A model generated the notes under the pieces. The model was not told where the DNA came from. It searched no databases and saw only the letters and a program-made list of their open reading frames with translations. Position numbers and translations under genes: made by a program. DNA of 64,000 bases, taken from Chlamydiales bacterium (lineage in GTDB: Bacteria > Chlamydiota > Chlamydiia > Chlamydiales > JARBTQ01). Below, in pieces: positions 52,858-61,759 of the stretch. The stretch's first letter is position 1. Every line of letters starts with the position of its first letter. The stretch spans positions 39,588 through 103,587 of the forward strand of contig JARBTQ010000005.1 in NCBI GenBank assembly GCA_029240075.1, given 5' to 3'.

Positions 52858-53994
52858 CTAAATAGTTCGATCTAAGGGTAATTCTTTCCAAATTTTGTCC
52901 CCAATATGTAAAACTTCTTCTTTGTACCCATTACCTATAGGGAAAGCATTTATCAACCAATCCCCTAGATGTCTTACATTATTTCGATTACGTCCGTAGA
53001 GTTGAATATCTTCTTGATAGCGAGCATACCAAAAAGTAAGTCGATCCAAGGCTGTTTGTAACCGCTCTAATGGCATCATTTCCCGGTATTGAGTACCAAA
53101 AATGCCAATACTTGCGGGTGTTTTTTCCAGTAGCTTTAATAATTGATCTGTATACATATTGCCAAAAATACTATTGCCTATCCCTAAAATAACCAAATCA
53201 AAATCTTCTTGAGGAATATTCCAAGGTTTAAAATTTGCGAAAGTCGTAATAGCATGTGCTGGTAAAATTTGATTGACTAAATGATAGCCCAGACGGTCAC
53301 CAAAATTACCTACATTATTATAAGATAATACAAGTACTTTCTTTGTTTTGACAATAGGCTTAGCTACAGGGATAAACTTATAAAGAAATTGCATTGCGTC
53401 TAAGGGGCGTTCCGAATGAAGCGTAAAGCCAGCTTTTTGAGCAATTAAGAGAAATTCTGTGCGAGAAAGACTATTTACCCATCCTAAAGCACTACGATTA
53501 GTTCTTTGTGACATTTCTGCAGGATGGTAACTGATGACAATAGGACAATTATAGCGATGAAGTGAAGTAAAGAATGCTAAAGGGTCGTATATATATTCTA
53601 AAACACCTAAAATAGTGATAATATCTGTTTTAACCTTAGGGAACTCCCCTTCATTAAAATTACAAACATGGGTACGGTGGTCCCGAGCAACCACATCGCA
53701 TGGGATATAAGTGCATCCATACGGTAGTGCCTTTTCTAGAGCCATTGCACCACAGCCTAAATCTAAGACAATTGAACCAGAAAGGATATAACTTGATGCA
53801 GGTCCAGTACGAACATTCCATGCAGCTTCTAATTGCTTGGGATTAGCCCAACGCTCAATATCTGTTTTTGTCTCTTGAATAGTGCGAAGTCTGCGTAGAA
53901 TCTCAGGTTGTAAGTCAGGAGTATTACTAAGTGTATTTTGTGGCATATTGTCTACCATTGTATTACGAATAAACTTTTGTTGTTCTTTTGTCAT
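52858..53994 (-). CDS. Methyltransferase fused to a pyruvyltransferase-like domain, cut by TAG
   Basis: Residues of about 60-230 are a class I SAM-dependent methyltransferase (SIVLDLGCGAMALEKAL, the post-II motif TDIITILGVLEYIYDP). Residues of about 240-378 resemble the N-terminal half of a polysaccharide pyruvyl transferase (KVLVLSYNNVGNFGDRLGYH, then VILGIGNSIFG). The open frame stops at TAG (52858-52860), but the same frame continues for 92 codons with the missing Arg-Leu-His motif, so this product is probably truncated. The pairing of the two domains and the flanking TPR-glycosyltransferases and FkbM gene point to modification of a surface sugar. No strong binding site precedes the ATG. 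Substrate unknown. Confidence 0.8.
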   Translation of the reverse strand: MTKEQQKFIRNTMVDNMPQNTLSNTPDLQPEILRRLRTIQETKTDIERWANPKQLEAAWNVRTGPASSYILSGSIVLDLGCGAMALEKALPYGCTYIPCDVVARDHRTHVCNFNEGEFPKVKTDIITILGVLEYIYDPLAFFTSLHRYNCPIVISYHPAEMSQRTNRSALGWVNSLSRTEFLLIAQKAGFTLHSERPLDAMQFLYKFIPVAKPIVKTKKVLVLSYNNVGNFGDRLGYHLVNQILPAHAITTFANFKPWNIPQEDFDLVILGIGNSIFGNMYTDQLLKLLEKTPASIGIFGTQYREMMPLERLQTALDRLTFWYARYQEDIQLYGRNRNNVRHLGDWLINAFPIGNGYKEEVLHIGDKIWKELPLDRTI

Positions 53995-54088
53995 ATGGCA
54001 TCGCTCAATTATAGTAAAAGCTAAAAATTCCTACAGTCTTAACTTTAATAATTCAAAATTGAAGTTAACTTAAGTTAAATAGTTAGTT

Positions 54089-54928
54089 TCATCGCTTGGC
54101 TGGGTGTTTATTAGGATCTAAGATTTCAGTTAGCCCAACAATAGCAGCTTGATGCTCTTGAGGGATGCAGAACATATTATACGAAGCTACATAACCAAAA
54201 ATATTTTCAGGATCGCTTGTATAATTATTTTTTTGGTAGAGATAAGGAATATGCCAAAACAATCGATAACCTAGACTCATAATGAAGGATATAAGGGCTT
54301 CAGACTTTTCAATCCTGTCATTTTCAATATAAAGTAAAGGCCTGAAATTACTAATGACTTCTGTGCCTCCTTTTAAAACATCCAATTCCATCCCTTCTGC
54401 ATCAATTTTTATAAGCTTTAAGCGGGGAATATCTTTCAAGATGGTGTCGAGCTTTAATTGAGAGACAGGAATTCCATTTGGTCCAGCATTTACACTTACT
54501 CCCCCAAAATTTGATAGGGACTCATATGAAAGTTCAGGAATGGTAGCAATACCTTCATTTGCCCCTATAGCTATCTGAAAAGCTTCGACATTGGCTAGAC
54601 TATTAATAGCAATATTAGCGCATAATGTTTGATAAACAATTCTTTGTGGTTCAAATGCATAGACTCTACCATCTTTGCCAACCATCTGGGCTAAAGGGAC
54701 TGTATGGGATCCAATGTTTGAGCCAACCTCAACAACAATATCACGAGATGTGACTAGTTGTTTAAAAAATATAACTTCAGCTTCGCTGTATTCCCCATAT
54801 TTCTCGATCGACTTGCCAATGTAGCTATCGTGTATATTATAGAGTAAGTACCCGTGTTTAGCTTTGATCAGCTGATTAAAACCTAAACTATTTAGTAAGC
54901 GTTCTCTTTTAGGATTTGTAACTTCCAT
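54089..54928 (-). CDS. FkbM family methyltransferase
   Basis: A 279-aa SAM-dependent methyltransferase of the FkbM type, whose members O-methylate hydroxyl groups in polyketides, LPS sugars and other glycans. Motif I is VVEVGSNIGSHTVPLAQM, followed by VYAFEPQRIVYQTLCANI, IAIGANEGIATIP, and the family signature LIKIDAEGMELDVLKG. The C-terminus (about 190-279) contains the usual PLLYIENDR strand. Length is normal. It lies 94 bp upstream of the broken methyltransferase on the same strand and 97 bp downstream of a photolyase gene; a shared role with the sugar-transferase genes is inferred. Confidence 0.92.
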   Translation of the reverse strand: MEVTNPKRERLLNSLGFNQLIKAKHGYLLYNIHDSYIGKSIEKYGEYSEAEVIFFKQLVTSRDIVVEVGSNIGSHTVPLAQMVGKDGRVYAFEPQRIVYQTLCANIAINSLANVEAFQIAIGANEGIATIPELSYESLSNFGGVSVNAGPNGIPVSQLKLDTILKDIPRLKLIKIDAEGMELDVLKGGTEVISNFRPLLYIENDRIEKSEALISFIMSLGYRLFWHIPYLYQKNNYTSDPENIFGYVASYNMFCIPQEHQAAIVGLTEILDPNKHPAKR

Positions 54929-55025
54929 AATTGTCCTTATATCTTATTCTGAAGCGTATAGAATTTATTTCGGACAATAAGGGAAGGCTTGCTTTATTGC
55001 AATAGTTAAGATCTTTGTGAGAGGG

Positions 55026-56450
55026 TTATTTTTCTCGAATTGATCGCAAAGCTGCCAATGCAGTATCTCGAGCTTCCGCGTGATCAACAATAGGATAAGG
55101 ATAATTCATACCCAATTCAACCTTAGCTTTTTGGAGAATTTCAGTAGGGGCTAGCCAAGGAGTATGAATCCATTTGTCTGGTAGAAAGGCTAACTCTGGT
55201 ATCCAGCGACGAATATACTTTCCTTCAGGATCAAATTTTTCTCCTTGTGTAGTGGGATTGAATATACGGAAATAAGGACTAGCATCAGCTCCACAACCTG
55301 CGATCCATTGCCAGCCCATAGTATTGTTAGCTAAATTAGCATCGACTAAAGTATCCCAAAACCATTCAGCTCCTTCATACCAACTAATTAATAAATCTTT
55401 CACTAAAAATGATCCTACGATCATTCTGACTCGATTGTGCATCCAGCCAGTACGCCACAGCTGTCGCATGCCAGCATCGACAATAGGGTAACCTGTTAGA
55501 CCTTTTTGCCAAGCTTTTAAATGTTCTTTATTAGAAACAAATGGGAATTTTTGAAACTTGGGGCGCAGTGGCTGTTGCATGGTATGAGGGTAATGGTATA
55601 GCAAATAATGGGCAAAATTACGCCATCCTAACTGCCTTAAAAAAGGCTCAGCATATTGGTCATGGGGTGATTCTTGTAATGCATACCAGATTTGATGGGG
55701 GGAAATTTCTCCAAATTGGAGATGGGGAGAAAGGCGCGAGACTCCCTCTGTAGAGGGGATATCTCTACCGCTAGTATAATTTTTTGCAGCTAATTTAAGG
55801 AAAGAGTGTAACCTATGCAAAGCTCCTTTCTCACCAGGAGTCCATTCTTTAGCAATTTCCTCCGTCCAATTTATCCCAGGAAGTAAATTTAGGTTATCTA
55901 AGCTGATGCTAGCTAGTTTTTTAGGGTAAGATACAAGCGTAGAGGGAAGCGTAATAAGTGCTCGTATCTGGTTTTGTTTAAGAAATGCTTTCCAATAAGC
56001 TCCAAAAACTTGAAAAGGCTTTTTCTGTTTATTGAGTATTTCCCATGGTTCTGACAAAAGGGAACCGTTAAAGGTCTGTACTTGAATTCCCTCCTTTTCA
56101 AGCTGCCCCTTCAATTGTTGATCGCGAGCTATGGTCATCGGCTCATAACGATGGTTCCAATAAACTTCTTTAGCTCCAGTTTCTTGTATAATCCTTTGAA
56201 TCAATCCTAAAGAACTTTCCCCTCTCTGAATTGTAAGTTGTAAATTTTTATCGCTTAAATTGACTTTTAGATTTTGTAATGAGTAGTGTAACCACCAGCA
56301 GGAAGCTGCACCAAAAGGCCAAGGGGATTCTTCGGAAGGGACCCATAGATAAATCGGAATAATAGGTTTATTAGTTTGTGCAGCTGCATGCAGAGCAGGA
56401 TTATCAGTTAGGCGTAAGTCGTTACGAAACCAGACAATAATAGGAGACAT
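55026..56450 (-). CDS. phrB: Deoxyribodipyrimidine photolyase
   Basis: A 474-aa class I CPD photolyase, which splits UV-induced pyrimidine dimers using light absorbed by FADH- and an antenna cofactor. The N-terminal antenna domain starts IIVWFRNDLRLTDNPAL. The FAD domain shows EGVSRLSPHLQFGEISPHQIW, LRQLGWRNFAHYLLYH, GYPIVDAGMRQLWRTGWMHN and the NNTMGWQWIAGCGADASPYF signature, with the Trp residues expected of the electron-transfer chain. Length is typical. Its retention in an intracellular lineage suggests repair of light damage in a sunlit host or extracellular stage, which is inference. Confidence 0.96.
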   Translation of the reverse strand: MSPIIVWFRNDLRLTDNPALHAAAQTNKPIIPIYLWVPSEESPWPFGAASCWWLHYSLQNLKVNLSDKNLQLTIQRGESSLGLIQRIIQETGAKEVYWNHRYEPMTIARDQQLKGQLEKEGIQVQTFNGSLLSEPWEILNKQKKPFQVFGAYWKAFLKQNQIRALITLPSTLVSYPKKLASISLDNLNLLPGINWTEEIAKEWTPGEKGALHRLHSFLKLAAKNYTSGRDIPSTEGVSRLSPHLQFGEISPHQIWYALQESPHDQYAEPFLRQLGWRNFAHYLLYHYPHTMQQPLRPKFQKFPFVSNKEHLKAWQKGLTGYPIVDAGMRQLWRTGWMHNRVRMIVGSFLVKDLLISWYEGAEWFWDTLVDANLANNTMGWQWIAGCGADASPYFRIFNPTTQGEKFDPEGKYIRRWIPELAFLPDKWIHTPWLAPTEILQKAKVELGMNYPYPIVDHAEARDTALAALRSIREK

Positions 56451-56551
56451 AATTCTTTATTTTTAAAGTTATAGGTAAACTTTGAGGTTATACTAAATTT
56501 TATAAGTTGTCCATCTTACCTTAAGGGATAAGGACTGGATTTAATAAAAAC

Positions 56552-57517
56552 CTAGGTAGAATCTATTTTACGAATTTGTTTTAACTCTTCTTTATAGAAA
56601 AGGTATAGACTAGTAATTGTAACTGAGCAAGCTGCAAAAAAGTACCATCCAACACGAGTTCCTAAAAAGAGCCATTCAAAAATAGCAGTAAATAAAGGCG
56701 ATAATAGACCAGAAAAAGACATAAAGGAGGCTGTAAATTTCTTTAGGAGGTAACCGTATAAATTATAGCAAATCATGTTAGAGATGATGCTCGTTGTAAT
56801 TGCTCCCATAAAAAATTTATTATAATCATGAACTGGGATAGGTCGCCACTCTTCTGTCATTAAAGAATGCGCTATCCCTATAACGCCTCCAAGAAGCATG
56901 CTGTAAGCATTAGCTGTTACAAAAGAGCAATTATATTTTTGCATAGCTTCTTTCATAAAAACCCATCCAAATACAGTGGCACAAGCAGCTCCTAGAGCTG
57001 CTAGTTCAGGCCAAGATAAAATAGAAAAAGCTGTGAACGTAGCATCAGAACTTTCTTTTCCTAAGAAAATAATGCTAATACCTCCAAACCCAGTCAGCAT
57101 ACTGACCCATTTACGCATATTTAACCTTTCATTTAAATAAAAATAGGCAAATAGCGCTGATAGAAAAGGGGACAAACTGTAGATAAAACAGGTTCTTGCC
57201 GCACTCATATATTGTAAGGCCCAATATTCCAGAGCATTTGTAAGATAGATGTTAAACATTCCGATAAGTGCGATCAATTTTAATGCTCCTTTATTAACCT
57301 TCAAAGCAGAGCGATCGGTAAATAATAAATATCCGATTAAACAAGCAGCACTAAAAGACATCCGAAAAGCTACAAAGAAAAAAGGGCTTCCTCCTTCTAA
57401 GGCAGTTTTAGACGCAACAAAGACGATACCAAAAAGCGCGTATAATAAGATCACTAGGAGCATTGGATGTAACTTTCCTTTGTAAAGTAGTAAAGTAAAA
57501 TGTAAATGAACGTTCAT
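56552..57517 (-). CDS. DMT (EamA) family permease
   Basis: A 321-aa inner-membrane protein with about ten transmembrane segments in two EamA halves; the first half holds FRMSFSAACLIGYLL and YSLSPFLSALFAYFYLNERL, the second FSGLLSPLFTAIFEWLFLG. Members move amino acids, nucleotides or metabolites; in the Chlamydiae and Rickettsiae some import S-adenosylmethionine. No residue pins the substrate here. The start at 57517 has no clear binding site; an ATG at 57463, just before the first membrane helix, has AAAGGA 12 bases upstream and is a realistic alternative. Confidence 0.88.
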   Translation of the reverse strand: MNVHLHFTLLLYKGKLHPMLLVILLYALFGIVFVASKTALEGGSPFFFVAFRMSFSAACLIGYLLFTDRSALKVNKGALKLIALIGMFNIYLTNALEYWALQYMSAARTCFIYSLSPFLSALFAYFYLNERLNMRKWVSMLTGFGGISIIFLGKESSDATFTAFSILSWPELAALGAACATVFGWVFMKEAMQKYNCSFVTANAYSMLLGGVIGIAHSLMTEEWRPIPVHDYNKFFMGAITTSIISNMICYNLYGYLLKKFTASFMSFSGLLSPLFTAIFEWLFLGTRVGWYFFAACSVTITSLYLFYKEELKQIRKIDST

Positions 57518-57648
57518 ATTTTTGAAAGAAGGGAAGATAGTATCTTTATTTGGTTGTAAATGAGCTATTAATGTGTGGTTGAATGTAATCGAAAAGTTTG
57601 AGATATTAGAGGATTCTTAATCTAGCTTTTAAGTTTAGGCAAATCTTT

Positions 57649-60435
57649 ATGTTAAGTTCATCTCGATACATTATAGGTATTGACCTTGGTACAACTAATA
57701 CGACCCTTTCATACATCGATACTCATAAAAAGAATTTTAATTCAGTTTATCCAGTCCAATTATGGCCAGCTCCACAATTAGTAGATCTGGGGGTTATTAA
57801 ATCTGAACCTATGCTGCCCTCTTGTTGTTATATTGCAAGAAATAATGAATTGCCTTTTGGGGGTACTAGCCTTCCTTGGATAAAGGAGCAGTCTTACATT
57901 GTAGGAGAATTAGCGCGAATTCTTGGGGAGAAAAACCCTTATCAATGTGTTGAATCTGCTAAAAGTTGGCTTTGTTATGGCCAAGCTTACCGTAATGAAA
58001 AGATTTTGCCAATAAAAGGGCCCGATACCGAAAGAATCAGCCCTCTTGAAGCGTCTGTTCGCTATATCACTCACTTATGCAAAGCTTGGAACCATACCAT
58101 GAGTAAGGGGAATATAACTGAAGAGATGGAGCAGCAACAAGTGGTATTGACTGTTCCAGCTTCATTTGATGAAGTAGCAAGACACCTGACTGTAGAAGCT
58201 GCAAAGCAAGCAGGATTGCAATATATTACTCTACTTGAAGAGCCCCAAGCTGCTTTTTACAATTGGCTCCATCGTTCTAGTACTCCTTGGCAGGAACTTT
58301 TTAAAGAAAGCGATCAAGTTTTAATAGTAGACGTAGGGGGGGGGACAACTGACTTTAGTCTAATACAGGCAGTAAAATTAGATCAGGAGATCTCTTTACA
58401 ACGTATGGCTGTAGGAAGGCACTTACTGCTTGGTGGAGATAACATAGATTTGGCTATTACCCATTATCTTGAGGACAAGCTAAAAAAGGAGGGCATTGAA
58501 GAGTTATCAGACTTACAATGGGCGCAACTCAAGCATAAAGCTAGGAAAGCAAAAGAAGACTTACTTGGCAACAATGATTCAAAGCTTCAATCTTATTCTG
58601 TTATAATCCAAGGGACGGGAAGTCGAGTTGTTTTAGGAAGCATACAGATCAATATAACTAAGCATGAGTTACAGGAGTTAATTTTAAAAGGATTTTGGGA
58701 TCTATTACCTTGGACTGAAGCTATTCAAGTAAGGAAGTCTACAGGTTTGCAAACGGTAGGACTGCCTTATGAGGCGGAACCCTCTATTATTAAGCACTTG
58801 GCTAACTTTCTGCAAAAAAACATAGGAGAAGAACCATTAAGTAAGCCTAAATATATCTTATTCAATGGGGGGACTATGAAGCCAATCCTCTTTCAAAGAG
58901 CTGTTATTGAAGCTTTAGACCTATGGTATCCAGGTCCCACACCTATAACTCTTAATAAGCAAGATGACTTGGATTTTGCCGTAGCTAAGGGCGCAAGCTC
59001 TTTTGGTTTATCTAAAAGAGGTATAGGGACTTCTGTTGGGGGAGGAACCCCACGTAGTTACTATTTAAAGATGGAAATTGCTGGAAAAAAGCAACCTATG
59101 GCAATGGCAGTAATTCCTAGAGGAAGCTCCTTTGGTTTTCAATATCTTGTATCGCATGAATTTTATGTTAAGCCTAATACTCCAGTTGCATTTCAAATTC
59201 TTTACTCTCATTCCCGTATAGAAGATGCTCTTGAAAGTTTAGTAGAGATCGATGAGGAAAATTTTGCCCCCTTGCCCCCTATTCAGACAGTTCTTCGCTA
59301 TGGTAAACGCAATTTATTTGAGGATACAAAAGAATTAATACCTGTGAAGCTCCAAATTTCACTTACTGAAATAGGGATTATAGAGGTATGGCTGCAGTCT
59401 TGCTTAACAGATCATCGCTGGCAGCTTGAGTTCCATCCATCAGCAGAAAGTTCGCGAGCTTTAGCAACTGCGACAGAGGAGACTTTTACGCCAGAGGAAT
59501 TAGACGATTTTCGCAAGCTGATTGTAAATCGATTTCAAGAGGGAAAAGAGGGATTAAACTCCTTAATGAAGGATTTAGAGAGCTTAATAGGTAAGGGAAG
59601 GAATGAGTGGGGTGTTCATTTATTACGGGGATTATGGCCTGCAGTGTTAGCAGTATCGGATAAGAGGAAGGTTGCGGCTCATTATGCTGTTCGCTGGTGG
59701 AATTTGACTGGCTTTATATTACGCCCGGGGTTTGGTTATCCTCTAGATGAACATCGTATTAAGGACTTGTGGCGACTTATACTGCAAGAAGAGCATTTCA
59801 AAACTACTTCTCAAGAAGTCTATCTGCAGCAATTGATCTGTTATCGACGCATAGCAGGGGGCCTTAATCGGGGGCAACAGCAGCAAGTAGCTAATAGTAT
59901 CATTCCTCAAATATGGAATAAGTCGAGTAAAAGCCTTATAGTTCCACAGAGAAATGATTACAATCTTTATTCTGAACTACTCCGCACAGTAGTTTCAATG
60001 GAATGGTTAGATGTGTCCTTTAAAATAACTCTAGGAAAAGCTTTATTAGAACGAATCGTAAAGAAAATCGCTCAGCCCGCTGAGTATTGGGCAGTAGGCC
60101 GGCTAGGCACACGTGTACTGATGCATGCCTCTATTAGCTATATCATCCCTAAAGAAGATTGCACAGCATGGGTTGACCAACTCTTAGAAATATACTTGAA
60201 CGATCCTGAGAAGGAGATTGAATATCTTATCGCTACTCTAGCGCGTAAAACCCCTTATCGTGAAGTTAATCTATCAGAAAAATTTATTGAACAGCTTCTT
60301 GATAAGTTGCCATATGATTTTAGAAAGCAAATAGAGGAGTCTTTAATAGATATTAAAGAAGTATCCCAGGTCGAGAGGGAACAAGCTCTGGGAGATACAT
60401 TACCTCTAGGTTTACAACTAAAGCTTAATCAATAA
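57649..60435 (+). CDS. Long Hsp70-family protein (DUF3731-type C-terminus)
   Basis: A 928-aa actin-fold ATPase related to DnaK but not the housekeeping copy. Phosphate-1 motif GIDLGTTNTTLSYID is at about residues 9-23, phosphate-2 LIVDVGGGTTDFSLIQ near 224, the connect region EEPQAAFYNW near 198 and the adenosine-site motif LFNGGTMKP near 404. After about residue 480, in place of the DnaK substrate domain, there is a long alpha-helical C-terminus (HLLRGLWPAVLAVSDKRK, NDPEKEIEYLIATLARKTP) like that called DUF3731. Such proteins are chaperone-like with unknown clients. No J-protein or GrpE is adjacent. holA starts 15 bp downstream, suggesting cotranscription. Confidence 0.9.
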   Translation: MLSSSRYIIGIDLGTTNTTLSYIDTHKKNFNSVYPVQLWPAPQLVDLGVIKSEPMLPSCCYIARNNELPFGGTSLPWIKEQSYIVGELARILGEKNPYQCVESAKSWLCYGQAYRNEKILPIKGPDTERISPLEASVRYITHLCKAWNHTMSKGNITEEMEQQQVVLTVPASFDEVARHLTVEAAKQAGLQYITLLEEPQAAFYNWLHRSSTPWQELFKESDQVLIVDVGGGTTDFSLIQAVKLDQEISLQRMAVGRHLLLGGDNIDLAITHYLEDKLKKEGIEELSDLQWAQLKHKARKAKEDLLGNNDSKLQSYSVIIQGTGSRVVLGSIQINITKHELQELILKGFWDLLPWTEAIQVRKSTGLQTVGLPYEAEPSIIKHLANFLQKNIGEEPLSKPKYILFNGGTMKPILFQRAVIEALDLWYPGPTPITLNKQDDLDFAVAKGASSFGLSKRGIGTSVGGGTPRSYYLKMEIAGKKQPMAMAVIPRGSSFGFQYLVSHEFYVKPNTPVAFQILYSHSRIEDALESLVEIDEENFAPLPPIQTVLRYGKRNLFEDTKELIPVKLQISLTEIGIIEVWLQSCLTDHRWQLEFHPSAESSRALATATEETFTPEELDDFRKLIVNRFQEGKEGLNSLMKDLESLIGKGRNEWGVHLLRGLWPAVLAVSDKRKVAAHYAVRWWNLTGFILRPGFGYPLDEHRIKDLWRLILQEEHFKTTSQEVYLQQLICYRRIAGGLNRGQQQQVANSIIPQIWNKSSKSLIVPQRNDYNLYSELLRTVVSMEWLDVSFKITLGKALLERIVKKIAQPAEYWAVGRLGTRVLMHASISYIIPKEDCTAWVDQLLEIYLNDPEKEIEYLIATLARKTPYREVNLSEKFIEQLLDKLPYDFRKQIEESLIDIKEVSQVEREQALGDTLPLGLQLKLNQ

Positions 60436-60450
60436 TCACAAGACCTTAAT

Positions 60451-61473
60451 ATGCGTTATCAATCAATAGATGAATTGAAAAAACACCTTAAAAGACCTTT
60501 GCATAAAGACGTAGCCCCTTGTTATCTCTTGGTATTATCAGACCCAGTGGAAACACAAAAATGTATTGGCGAAATTTGTCATACCTATTTACAAGGAAGG
60601 GGAGATGACCCTTTTGCTCTACGTTCTTTTGATGGAGCTGAAGTGAATGCTCAAGAGTTGGATCAAGAATTAAACAGTCCATCCCTTTTTGGAGATACAT
60701 CAGTACTTCTTGTAAAAAGAATAGAGAAGATTTCCCCCGCAGTTCAAAAGATAATACTTCAATATTTAGAGCACCCCTCCTCTCATATATGCTTAGTACT
60801 TGCGGCAGAGGAGGAGTTTACCAATTCTAAGTTTGAACAAAGTATAGAGAAAAAAGGTTATATTGTCGCTTCCCCTCCTGAAAAACCATGGGAAAAAGAA
60901 GCTAATTTAATCCAATGGGTAGTTATATATGCTCGCAATCAAGGAAAACAGATCTCAGCAGAGCTTGCGCAACTCCTCATAAAAAGGGTGGGGGCTGAAA
61001 AAGCATTTTTAGCTACAGAATTGGATAAATTAATTCTCTATGCGGTAGAGGATCCTGCTATTACGGGTCAGGCGATCATGCAGCTTACTAGCCCCTCTTC
61101 CCAAGAAACTATTTGGCAATTGCGCGACTTTATTTTAGAGTTCAGAGGTGGGGAAGCCTTGGATGTGCTTCGATCTTTGTTAGAGGAAGGGGATAATGCA
61201 ATCGGAATTTTGCAAATGATCCGTATGAATATGCAAACAGGGCTTCGATTATGTGAAATGATTGCTACACGAACAACAAGTCAAGAGTTAGCTAAAGCTT
61301 TCCCACAGCTTAAAGGGAAAATGTTAGAAAAGATGGTCAAAACTGCTCAGAACTATGGTATCAGTCGATTTCGCAAGGCGCTAATCATACTTTATTCCCT
61401 AGATTTAGACTTGCGTAATAGTGGTAGTGATCCAGCAATCCTTATGGAAAAGGCTCTTTTGAAGCTGTTATAG
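60451..61473 (+). CDS. holA: DNA polymerase III delta subunit
   Basis: A 340-aa delta subunit, the clamp-loader wrench that opens the beta sliding clamp. The AAA+-like N-terminus lacks nucleotide-binding motifs, as in the family; recognisable parts are RSFDGAEVNAQELDQELNSP-type strand/loop, SLFGDTSVLLVKRIEKI, and the C-terminal IWQLRDFILEFRGGEALD and GNSGSDP-like LRNSGSDPAILMEKALLKL helix. Length is normal. It is 15 bp behind the Hsp70-like gene and is followed after one base by a 45-codon ORF. No obvious Shine-Dalgarno is present, consistent with translational coupling. Confidence 0.92.
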   Translation: MRYQSIDELKKHLKRPLHKDVAPCYLLVLSDPVETQKCIGEICHTYLQGRGDDPFALRSFDGAEVNAQELDQELNSPSLFGDTSVLLVKRIEKISPAVQKIILQYLEHPSSHICLVLAAEEEFTNSKFEQSIEKKGYIVASPPEKPWEKEANLIQWVVIYARNQGKQISAELAQLLIKRVGAEKAFLATELDKLILYAVEDPAITGQAIMQLTSPSSQETIWQLRDFILEFRGGEALDVLRSLLEEGDNAIGILQMIRMNMQTGLRLCEMIATRTTSQELAKAFPQLKGKMLEKMVKTAQNYGISRFRKALIILYSLDLDLRNSGSDPAILMEKALLKLL

Positions 61474-61474
61474 T

Positions 61475-61612
61475 ATGGAAACAAAATATTCAGCGCATTG
61501 GAGTTCATGGACGAGACAGCTTCCTCTTATATTAAAGATCGTGCAATCTTTAAATCTCACAGTACCTAATAAAGGAATTAAACACTATTTAGTAGAAGTA
61601 AAACAGACTTAA
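61475..61612 (+). CDS. Possible 45-aa protein coupled to holA
   Basis: An ATG one base after the holA stop opens a 45-codon frame (METKYSAHWSSWTRQLPLIL, then SLNLTVPNKGIKHYLVEVKQ). The spacing is that of translationally coupled genes and the composition is protein-like, but the frame is short and has no own binding site. It may be a real small protein or chance. Confidence 0.35.
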   Translation: METKYSAHWSSWTRQLPLILKIVQSLNLTVPNKGIKHYLVEVKQT

Positions 61613-61759
61613 AAGTAAATTAGAAGCTTTAAAAAATGGATGAACATATATTGAGTTTCTTTAGAATCTTTACTATCGGTAACTCAATAAATCTTTGCCA
61701 AATAGGCTTTGGAAGAGGCCTATTCTTTAAAATAATTTTAAAACCTTGTGGAATTATAT

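Noticed and set aside
57551..57566. Weak sigma-54-like spacing (TTGG...AGC) before the Hsp70-like gene
   Set aside because: Neither box matches beyond GG and GC.
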